NCBI RefSeq assembly: GCF_963678635.1 | Contig: NC_087064.1 | Span: 32,836,369 to 32,900,368 of the forward strand | Source of the DNA: Symsagittifera roscoffensis | Taxonomy: Eukaryota; Xenacoelomorpha; Acoela; Convolutidae | Length of the DNA stretch: 64,000 nucleotides | Direction: 5' to 3' | In this document: in pieces, positions 32,301 to 42,700 of the stretch | How the letters are laid out: the number at the start of each line of letters is the position of its first letter | Position numbering within the stretch: the stretch's first letter is position 1 | Translations under genes and position numbers: made by a program | The notes under the pieces: model-generated | Told to the model about the DNA's origin: nothing | What the model saw: the letters and a program-made list of their open reading frames with translations, nothing else | Databases searched by the model: none

Positions 32301-35300
32301 GAAAGGTAGCTTCCTAATGAGCAACTCCGTGCTCTTCTGGTAGCGCTTGATCTCAGACAGGGCCACAACTCCCTTCCTCCTCGGCCTCCTCTTCCTCTTG
32401 TTCGCCCTCACTTGAGAAGCAGAGTATCTTGGCTGCTTTGTTGGTAGAGACTTCTTCGCCATAACCTTTAAAGTGATTTCAAATATTGACTAATTCTATA
32501 CTTTTATTTGTCAGAAAAATAATATTCGGTTACTACTTTTAACTTAATCAGACTGCCAAAGAATTTGTGAACTTTTTAAACTAATTATGTAAACTACTTA
32601 CTATTTCACTTTTTTTAAACAAGGTCTTTGAGAATCGTTAATTGATTCAAATTAAACAAACTACGTTATGTGGCTAAGAAACACTGATAATGGAATGCAG
32701 CTGAAATAATTGATACCTTTTATAAATCACTTTTTATTTAACTTACAGTCAAACCTATCAACAAACTGATTCCAAACGATATATATCATTTCTACCAACT
32801 GATGCGATGCCAATTGAAATCTAACTGAGAAAACGCCGAAGGTTTTTACGATGAAAATATTATTATCAATTTTAACTTCAATAATTGAGATTCCGACAAC
32901 GAATTAATTGAGTTGCACGAAACCATTCAAATGTTTCAACAGCGTCAATTAGATCCAGAAAGTGTCGACATTCGAATTTTTTTGAGCTTTACCTCCAGTA
33001 CAACTTCAGCCTTTTTTCGTCATTATAGATACAAACAATATTCTTATTTTCACATCGGCAGATGCAGAAGCGAATCTTCACTTCGCAACCGCCAACAAAA
33101 AACGACAAAATTAGGCAAAAAAAACGGCCGAAATTTTGAGAGCAAAATAAATTTAAAAATATGTCTCTAAAGAATATAAATTTTGAAAAAAAAAATAAAC
33201 ATAGCCAACATAAAGTTTGAGGAGTCAATGAACACAAGGAAACAGAAAAAACTGACTAGTTTTTTGGAAAAAAAAACTTCAATTTTTGAATATTAAAGAA
33301 AAAAAACATATGCCCTTAAAGCTATTTAAGTTAACATCTTCTTTGAATTTCTTCGAACAGTCTATGAATGCTGATTGGTGTTTGATTAATTAACCCAAAT
33401 TGAGAAAACTGGATCAATGGGTAAAAACTTTATTTCGCTGAAAAATCTGATAATTGAATTCCATTTTCGATATTAGAACTTGATTACGTTTTCCGTGACC
33501 TTTACATGTTTGCCTTCTTTTTAACAAAGGAAATGAAGTGAGCATAGGAAAAAACCAGAAGTCAAACAGCGAAAAATAAAAAATGATCGTGCACAAATTT
33601 TAAGACTTTTCCTAAAAAAACCGCAAAAAAAATCACATACCTATATAGAGTACTCACTACGTTGATTGCTCTAAATAAAACTAACCCAATTTGAGGAAAC
33701 TGGATCGGGTAAATTTTTTATTCCGCTGGTAAATTTAAAAATGAAAATCCAATTACGAAACTAGAATTCGATCACGCTTTTTGTAGCCTTTACATTTTTG
33801 CTGTTTAATAGTGGAGTTTGCCTTCCTTTTAACAAAGAAAAATAACTGAACTGAAAAAGAAGTCGAAAGTCAAACCGCGAAAAATCAACTTGGCCTGAAA
33901 GATTTGAATGCTCTTTTAAGCGGACATAGATCAAAGTGCGGAAAAAATATATACTCGGAACGTTCTGTTTCCCAGATAATTCTAGCAGAAAGCCTTATAA
34001 CGCTCCTTTTACATATAAAGTTTTGAGTAAAGCGGAGATTAAATTACACTGCGTGCATAAATATTTAAAATGAACTAGCGGGTGAATCCCACATACGGTG
34101 CATCAAAGAGATCGATCAAATAGGAAACTTCATCCTAAATATCATTGGATGAACTAGCGGGTGAATCCCACATACGGTGCATCAAAGAGATCGCTCAAAT
34201 AGGAAACTTCATCCTAAATATCATTGAGACCTTTTACATATAAAGTTTTGAGTAAAGCGGAGATTAAATTACACTGCGTGCATAAATATTTAAAATGAAC
34301 TAGCGGGTGAATCCCACATACGGTGCATCAAAGAGATCGCTCAAATAGGAAACTTCGTCCTAAATATCATTGAGACCTTTTACATATAAAGTTTTGAGTA
34401 AAGCGGAGATTAAATTACACTGCGTGCATAAATATTTAAAATGAACTAGCGGGTGAATCCCACATACGGTGCATCAAAGAGATCGCTCAAATAAGAAACT
34501 TCATCCTAAATATCCTTGGCAAAAATTGATTGCCAAAAAAGCGATCTGCAATACAACCGTAAAACAGGCTGATAATCCAGAAATGTTACAGCTTTCCGAT
34601 TTTCCGTCTTGTCTGCAGTGAAAATAGTTGATAGATGAAGACTAAATGAAATTGCACTTCACACATTCCTAACATGAGAAAAGAAACGCTTTAAAAAACG
34701 AAGCGATTATTTTGAACTTATTTGAATTATTTGAAACTTGAATTGTTTCCAGCACAAACAGTAACGAAAAAGTACTATCACCCTTCAAATGAAGCAATAT
34801 GAGGCAACCATGCCGATAATGGATGAGCCAAAAACCTTTTCTTCCGAATAAACTTTTGTTGCGGAAAAATACAAAAAGAAAATATTAAAAACACTGAAAC
34901 AGTTTTCAACTAACAAATATGGCCACCATACAGCTGGAGAAGAGCTGATGAGCGCAAGGAAAAAATGACTTCTTTTTTATCGACACTTTTTTTAAAATAA
35001 AAATAACCTTTTAAATAAAAATTTTAGAAAACTGGATCAATACGTAAGTTTTTATTCTGCTGGGAAATCTGAACATCAAAATCTACTTTCGAAAACAGAT
35101 GTCGATCACGGTGTTCGTGACCTTGACAATTTGGGGCTCGATGCAACGAAACAATGGAAATGAACTGATTTAAAACAAATCAAACGTCAAACCGCGAAAA
35201 GTCAAAATTGAGCCTAAAAGATTTGAGTAAAGCGGAGCCTGAAAAAAAAACTTTTTCCTGAAAAAAAAAATCACTATAGACTTATATAAGAGTCTTCACT

Positions 35301-35761
35301 AAGTTCATTGCTCTTTATAAAAGGCATATTTAGAATAAGAAGGATATTTAAAATTCTAACAAGTTAAAAATACGTCTGTTTGAGTACTTCCAACAGAGAG
35401 GACCAAAATTTTTTTACGATGCCCATTAGCACTTGAACCAAAATAAATCCCGTTGGCTAGCAGAACCAACTCACTACTGATGCAGCAAAATTTTTGAATC
35501 CGAATCACGACTGAAAGGGCTTTAATATGATACTGAACTCGAAATATTTGAACTCGAAATAAACATGAGATCAAGTGGATTAAAATCATGCTAGCTCATA
35601 GTTCCTTCCCACTTCTCGAAGGTATCGGTGCACTTGACAATCGAAAATTCAGTTTCAAAAAAACAAATTCTTACCTGTCGTTTAGTCATCAGTCGGCCCA
35701 TGCCAGCTGTCGGTACCTCTCCTCGTTGACTCTTTCGAGCCGTTTGTTTAGTTGTTCCCAT
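29141..35761 (-). CDS. Divergent histone H3, probable centromeric H3 (CENP-A/CenH3), 3 exons, 156 codons
   Basis: Exons: 35675-35761, 32248-32465 and 29141-29306, all with GT-AG junctions and phases that fit (0, then 2). The tail starts [11 protein letters not shown], so T3-S10 of H3, including K4, K9 and S10, are kept. A very basic stretch (KRKRRPRRK) precedes the histone fold. Helix 1 and its approach equal canonical H3 ([18 protein letters not shown]). Loop 1 reads [11 protein letters not shown], two residues longer than in H3, the length seen in CENP-A. Helix 2 has QEAAEAYLV as in CENP-A rather than QEASEAYLV. The C-terminus is RIRGDYFTM. The protein would replace H3 in nucleosomes, probably at centromeres. 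H3-like residues elsewhere leave room for another H3 variant. The first exon rests on tail similarity and phase. Confidence 0.78.
29307..32247 (-). other. Histone intron 2, repeat-rich
   Basis: 2.9 kb. It contains family C pieces (29424-29660 and 31490-31765), a dispersed piece at 30120-30230 shared with 20.5 and 23.8 kb, and a SINE-like region (hairpin module at 30803, tRNA-like minus-strand head with box-B-like GTTCGAACCTC around 31075-31150). Confidence 0.55.
32248..32465 (-). CDS. Histone exon 2 (basic linker, helix N, helix 1, loop 1)
   Basis: Acceptor CACTTTAAAG before 32465; donor AG|GTAATA after 32248. An internal ATG at 32462 would give a 126-codon form if exon 1 were not used. Confidence 0.88.
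32466..35674 (-). other. Histone intron 1, repeat-rich
   Basis: 3.2 kb holding a hairpin module (33062), family C copies (33225-33680, 33690-33960, 34940-35330) and a 146-bp tandem array (34006-34514). Confidence 0.6.
34006..34514. repeat. Tandem repeat, 146-bp unit
   Basis: TGAACTAGCGGGTGAATCCC begins at 34071, 34150, 34296 and 34442. Spacing is 79 bp for the first interval, where 67 bp are missing, and 146 bp for the next two. Units differ at only a few bases, so the expansion is recent. Confidence 0.92.
35675..35761 (-). CDS. Histone exon 1 (H3-like N-terminal tail)
   Basis: 29 codons from ATG (35761) to [17 protein letters not shown] is identical to the H3 tail. Ends in phase 0. Confidence 0.75.
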
Positions 35762-35994
35762 CTTTTAATTAAGGCTATAGAGTCTGAAAATGAACACATT
35801 CACAACCACATAATTTTACGCCAAAATCATTTTGAGATCACAGTAAAAAAGATAGTGGTTATCATAAATAATCAATTGATAAAAATATACAATTTTAGTT
35901 GAAATTACTTTAACTCAGTCAATTTTAATTTGTGCATTTTTTCCTTTTTTTTTTTAAATTTTCTGGATTAATTTTCAAGAGCCTTTAAGGTAAT
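35762..35994 (-). promoter_or_regulatory. 233-bp intercistronic region between ASCC3 and the histone gene
   Basis: Minus strand: a possible poly(A) signal ATTAAA at 35924-35929, about 65 nt after the ASCC3 stop; then a T-rich stretch ending TTCATTTTCAG at 35784, an acceptor-like site 22 nt before the histone ATG. No room for a conventional promoter is obvious. Operon-like processing with trans-splicing is an inference. Confidence 0.5.
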
Positions 35995-36743
35995 TCATTC
36001 GTTATCACTGGAACTGGAATCAGCCAGTTCTGTTAATTCCATTTCCAGCTGAGTTTGAACACATGCATCAATCGCGTTCAAGTGTATCGCGTATTGTTGA
36101 TCTAGTCCCAAATACGAATCGCTCATAGCGTACAATGTATAAATACATTTTCCTTTTTCTTCCGGAGAGAAAAACGATAACGAAATCGCTTGTTTGGGTC
36201 TCAAACTAGTCAGTCTTTTCAGCGCCAGTAGCTCCTGGTTTTCAATATCGCCCAAAATGAAAAACCAGCCGGCTGGTTTTGGCTTCGGGAACTTAGGCGC
36301 ATACGCATTTCTCGGACACCTATTTAACTTCCTCAAATCCAGTTCAACTAAATACTCTTGGTCAGCGTGTACGTCAATCCAAATATCAGATTTGTTCAAA
36401 TTAGATTTTGCAGGGTCGACTATGATAACCGGCTTTTGTTTTCTGGTTCCTGGGTCGTCCTCCCAAAAACCAGAAATTGCCAAATTCATTTTTAGAATCG
36501 GGAGAACTTGCAATGCTTTAAAAAACTGCTCTAGTTCGTACTCTTTCATTTGAGGTTGTAATATCTCTTTCAAAGAGACGTAGTTTTCACGACAATACAT
36601 CATCAATTCAGGAAGAGATCGTGCGAAGTTAAGGTTTGACTGGTTTCTGTTTTGATTCCTTCTATACTCTTTTGCCAGATAGCCGATCATGAAGCCATCC
36701 ATGTTGGGAAGTTGTAGAAAGGGAGATTGGGTAATCCACAAAC
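35995..36743 (-). CDS. ASCC3: ASCC3 exon 10 (Sec63 domain 2 and C-terminus)
   Basis: Acceptor CTTTAAG|GT. Contains LHADQEY-like [33 protein letters not shown] and [14 protein letters not shown]; ends TGA at 35995-35997. Confidence 0.93.
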
Positions 36744-39700
36744 CTTAAAGCCAAATTCCCTGTTTAATGAGATCGAGCGATGAATCAAATAATTATCTGT
36801 ATGTAAAAAAAATTTCAACATTTATTCAAAAACATTTTTATTGTTCTAACCACATCACTCCAGTGACGGGAAAAACTATTTATTACCTAGTGTTTTTCCG
36901 CCCAATTTTAGGTACCTTAAGAAAAGCTGACAGTGGGTGAAGTGTGGTATCATATTAAAGCCCTGTCGGTCGTATTCGGATTCCAAAAAAGACGTGTGTC
37001 AAAAAATATTTGTCAGAACTTATCCAATTTTCAGACCAAATTTCACTTATTAACGATAATTGATGACAATCAATTCAGCCATACTGCAATTTTTACTTTT
37101 TTATGCAACAATTATCTCTCATTCTTCTTATTTAAACGCCATTTGCTTTTTTTTAAATAATGTTTAAAAATCAAATTTCGCACTTCTGATTTCTTAGAGT
37201 ATTGAGGCCGATACAATCGAAGCTTATTGCACAGCAACAGGCTATCATTGTCTAATATAAAAAAATTTCAAACAAGCAGGCCTTGAACTGTTCTTGCCAT
37301 TTTTTCAAATAGCTAAGACTTAAGCAGGGATGAGGCTGCGCTTCGCAAACACTTGTGAGAACAAGACCAAAAAGCAGCTGTCAAGTGAAATAATAAAAAG
37401 TAGAAATAAGCCTCGAATTAGCAAAAACTCGGCTACGTGCCGGATTCGAACCTGCAACTTGCAAACTTGGGTCTCATGCACTAACCACGGATGTTTAAAA
37501 TCCCCAAAAACTAGCCACCAATAACGCAGCTACATATATAAATTGCCAATTCGATGCAGCAAAAAAGCACCAAATACAAAAGACACAATTTTGCATATAA
37601 TAAATTGGAAAGTATAAAGCTAAATTATGAATAAGTTATGCATTTCAAAAAAAAATGCGTGATACAATAAATTGGAAAATTTCTGATATCGAGCTTTTTA
37701 TCTCTGCTATCGTACTGCTGTTTGAAACAAACAACTTTTTTCGGTTCATTTGATGAAGTAAAATGCATCAGCTTTGTTAACTTTTTACTAATCAAATGTC
37801 AAAGCAGCCTTCCGATTCAAAAGTGTCACCAAAAGTAGCACTTTTAATTGCCACTTAGGTTGGAAAAAAAAGAAAGTTAGAACTAATACATTTTGCTTCG
37901 CAAGGGTAAAAAAACCAAGGATAGCCAGTTGCTGTGCAAGTAATAGGAAATTTCCGACCAAAAAAAAACTATTTATAAAAAATATATATATTTTTTTTTG
38001 TGAAAAAGTGTCGTTTTTGTTCGTGGTATGATAAGAGGATTTGAACGAAGTGTAAAACATAACCAACAGACAGTAGGGAAAGATTCATGAACGCAAAGAA
38101 ACAAGAATATATGGGCTTAAGCTCTTTGAAATTCTATAACAATGTATGATGGACACTGTTTTGATTAAAGTAGCCTAAGTTGAGAAAACTGGATTATAGG
38201 TAATTTTTTATTCCGCTTGCAAACCTAAAAATGAAATTCTACTTTCAAAACTAGAAGTCGATCAAGTTTTTCTAGACTTTTGCTGGGGAGTTTCCATTCG
38301 AACGGGGAAAAAATTACCAAGACCTATATTAGAGTATTCACTAAGTCCATGACTCTTAATTAAAAAAATTTTAAAACATTCGATGGTAGCTTTCCTCAAA
38401 TGATGAATAGAAAAATCATAAAAGATTGCAGATTTTTCAGAAAAAACGTTCCAAATTTTATTCCCAAGAGGTCGACAAATAAAATTTTCTGGAGTAACAC
38501 TAAAACCTTACGGTTTAACTTGACCAATAAACCTTCTGATTTGAGCCCTTTAAAAGCCTGTTTAATGCTTTATTCGCTCAAAATTAGACTAAGAATAAAA
38601 AATTTCAAACTGGTTTTTCACAACACTAAAAAAAATTATTTGGAATTTAAAAGGTTCGTATAACGAATGAAAGGTCTTTATGATAAATCACTCGACCCTT
38701 GTGATACCTTGATTTTCCCCACCAAAAATTCAATGCATAATAAGCAGTTTTAACAGAACTTTTAACCTAGTATTAGCAAAAAATTTTCGACTTAATTTTT
38801 CAAAATTAAACTTCAAACTTACCTTGTACTATCATCTGGATGATTTGGGTTATCTTCAGCGAAAACGTCAGCCATCCCAGGTCAGCTACACAATCCAGCA
38901 ACGCTTGCAAGATACGAATGGACTGGTCCAACACGGACTTAGTATCCGTCAAGTAATCCGAACAAGGCAATGCGCAGCCTGTGAAATGCGCTTGAAGCAG
39001 CAGCAACGCTTTAGTATGCGGGTCATCATAGGTATATTGGTTGACCTCTATTGGAACAAGTTTCGCCAAATCTGCATTCAAAGCGTCCTCGTTATGCCTA
39101 ACTGGCAATTCATTGTACTCAGTAGCATCAGTAAGGACCTTCATAATATCTGCTATGCTAGCATTCGGCTCTGCTTTCTGGCTGAACATTCGAACTGTTA
39201 AATGACTGACGTAATAATATGATGCAATTCTTCCCAGAACTTGAGGCTCTAAGCCCATATCATCATCGGCTATTTGCACACACTGGCTAAGAGAGAGTTC
39301 TTGCAATGACTTTTCGATCAGTCCCGATAAGAAAACGTTCACTTGATCTTGTTCTGTTCCATCAAGGCCATAAAACCCAGGGTTCATCAGGAGTCTACGG
39401 AAGAAGTAAGTCCACGTGACGTATTCGATTGCGTCTTGCTTTGAAGTGATGGTCCCGGCGATCACTTCTGCATTCAAATGTTCGGAGAGAACTCCCAAAA
39501 GTGAGGATTCGACAGGGAATGGTTCGTACAGAAACTTCTTATAGAAGTTTTTCTAAAAACAAAGTGAGAACTCTTCTTTCATTGAAACTTAAACTATTCT
39601 AAAGCGCTACTTGCTTTCAAAGGCAACCATTTTCAATTCAAGTTAAAACTGTACTTGACCTAGACACTTATTATTGCTGAATAAACGAACATGTAACTTA

Positions 39701-42700
39701 CATGAACGTCGTGAACAAATACTACAGCTTTTCCCGTCGTGTCAAATTGAGGTCTTCCGGCACGACCGATCATCTGCAGGACATCCGTGATTGGCATCAA
39801 CTGATACTTCTTACTCTTTCCATCATAATACTCAGTACCCTTCACAATCACCAAATGAGCTGGAAAATTCACACCCCACGCCAGGGTTGCAGTCGCTATC
39901 AACACTTGAATCTTCTGCGTTACGAACATTTCTTCTACAATATTGCGGTCGTTTTCTGTCAAACCCGCGTGGTGGATTCCAATTCCAAAAGCTAACAGAA
40001 GTTTCAAATTCGCTTCTTTGACGCGGGATAAATAAACGTCAAGTTCATCTTGACCACAATGCAACCATTGCTTTGCGTTCTCAGACACTAAAAATGCTAC
40101 CAAATCTAGAGCTGTAAGTCTAGTTTGCCTCCTGGACGAAACAAAAATTAGCACCGGTTTGTTAGGCGAATGAGTTCGAATCTGTTGATATGCTGGTTTG
40201 TTCATCGATGCCATTCTAGGACAGTAATGTCTGCCTGCGAATCCACTGATATGTATCTGTAACGGAACCGGTCTCACAGCCGGTTTGAAGTTGAACAGCC
40301 CTTGCGTCTTTATTCCAAGCCAGTCTGCCAAGTCCCTCGCATTGGCCAAGGCAGTGGACAACCCCACTACTCTTAACTTCCGGTCAGTCTGTGAGGATAT
40401 GAAGTTAGTTCGGGATACGATGACTTCTAGAACTGGTCCTCTGTCGTCCCCAAGAAGATGGATCTCGTCTATCACAATCAACCCAACCTAAACACAACAC
40501 AATGTTTCATTAAAAAGTACCGGAGAATTTGGGTAATGGAGCTAAAAGCCTTGAAATTGTGAAGCTCAACGCAGCATATATTTTATCATTAGTCAGCCTA
40601 ATATTATACCAGCGGCAGAAAAACATTTCTTGATGATCTTGGCGAACGATCTGTCTTCATTATTCACCAATCAAATGATCGAATTGAGCGCCATATGTTC
40701 GACTCGTCTCTATAGGAAATGGTTTACCGATCTGACGAATTGTCTTGTCTGCCAGGACCGACTGACTCCGTCCCACTTCTCAGGAGTGGTCACAATGATG
40801 TCAGCAGCAGAGATGGCCTGTGAGTCAGGCACCACATCCCCAGTCAACTCCACCACCTGTTTTCCCAGTCGCTGCTCCATCCGCACCTTCCAGTCTTTCA
40901 CTCGCTCTCTCACCAGCGCCTTCAGTGGGGCTATGTAGACTACTTTCATTCCTACACAGAACAGTTGGTCAATAGAAATACTTGTCGTGATACTTGTCGC
41001 GAACCACCTCGTGTTGTAATATATATCAAGCATTGTTCTACAAATTTCTTAAGCTCCCTTTTTCTTTATCCAACAAGAGACAAAGCTGAACTTCGCAAAC
41101 GCAAGCGAGAAAACGGCAAAAAGTAGCTCTACAAAGGCACTAAAACGTGAAATAAGGAAAGAAAAGGCAATATAAGATTTGAAAATTTAAGTACCGCAAT
41201 CGATCTCCAACGTAGAGATAATACCATACGTATATAACACTAAGCTAGCTAAAGTCAATAGCTTTAAATTCTATTGAAAAACTAACCCGGGTAATCTCTG
41301 AATACTTTGAAGAACGCAATTTCGGCTGCAATTGTCTTTCCAGACCCCGTCGGCGCTCCCAGCAGCACATTGCAGTCTGTGTAATACATAGTGTGGAATA
41401 TCTGCGTCTGGACTGGATTGAAATGAGAGAAGGTGAACAGAGCTTCCCACTGCTCGTTTCCGAGTGCACTTTTCGGAATGGGTTCCAGATCCAACAGTTC
41501 CGTGTGCGGTGGGTGTTGCTCGGGTAAGATCAGGTGTCGGAATGACAAGGGAGTCTGGATACCACAGCCAACCCATCTACAATCCGAGCAAATGAACTTC
41601 AAAAATATATAATTTGGAAAACAGTTTTCATATAAGCTGCAGTTATTAAGCTCGAGCTCCAAATTAACATAACCTACGCTTCGCTTGGGTATGCGAAATA
41701 ACGATTCCAGTTGAATAAATGACCAAGAACTGTTCTAACAACACGTTGATTTAAATGATGTAATCTGCGAAAAATAAAATTGAACGTAAACTGATTTAGA
41801 CGACCTAAACTTCTGGGCACGAAATTTGAGAATACTTGAGACAAAGCATAGTCACCTATCGCTTTCGATTCGCAGCAGATACTGAGTGGGCAGAGGTTCG
41901 TGAATCGGAATAGTAAACACAGACTCCACAGGGTCCGGCCTCTGTCCCCCTCTCCTAACTACACTCTTCCTGCCTATCGTCACGTACTCGGAATGGTAGA
42001 TATAATTAGTCTCCGGGTCCTCAACCCACAGCCAAAATGGCTCACTTGATCCTCCTGACACTTTGTCATTCCAAGTAAACATCGGGTAGATTAGAACCTT
42101 CACTCTAAGCACCGATCGTGTAATGGGCTGAACTGTAGCTTCCGTTCTAATAGACGGTAAACTTCGAGCGAGTTCTTTTAAACGTTCACCTTGTGCTGGG
42201 TTCAACCTCAACAAAGCTGAGATCTCCTTGGCAGGAGTTTCTAGCAATCTTTCCAGTGACAATTTAGATCTATCCAGTTTAACCAAAACTTCTTCACGCA
42301 ACAAATTCCCAGGAAGTTGCCTTAGCGGATGTTGTTGTTCCCACAATTTCTGTTCAATGCATTTACTGATAGAAAGTAACCTGCTAGTTGCATTTGCCCA
42401 ATTGTTTTTCAGGGTTATTTCAAACAGAGCTCGACATATTCGAGCGGCATTAGTCGATATGTAAAGCTGGTCACTTGTGAGTGAAAAACTGTCCATTGGT
42501 ATTCTGTTCACGTATGACTGCAGAAGGATGTTCACTTTCCCATGGTTATTCTCTGCGCCACCTTAGCATAAACAGCTTCAACAATTATGCGAATAGTTTG
42601 ACATCGTCAACAGAAAATTGAAAATGTGCCAATAAACGCAAAGAAAGCGAGAAAAAAAACGAAAGACTTGAAAATTTTTCAACTTTCGAAAACAAATATA

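Larger units (their letters stand above)
35491..36990. repeat. Inverted repeat arms flanking the last ASCC3 exon
   Basis: 35491-35534 and 36946-36990 are imperfect inverted copies (GAATCCGAAT, GGGCTTTAATATGATAC against GTATCATATTAAAGCCC, ATTCGGATTCC). The arms lie in histone intron 1 and ASCC3 intron 9 and enclose both the last ASCC3 exon and the first histone exon. Confidence 0.65.

Noticed and set aside
32248-32462. Internal ATG of histone exon 2 as the only start, giving a 126-residue protein
   Set aside because: The upstream exon encodes TKQTARKS in the right phase with a good donor, so the longer form is more likely; the short form is kept only as an alternative.
34006-34514. CRISPR-like array
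   Set aside because: The 146-bp units are directly adjacent with no variable spacers, and the context is eukaryotic.
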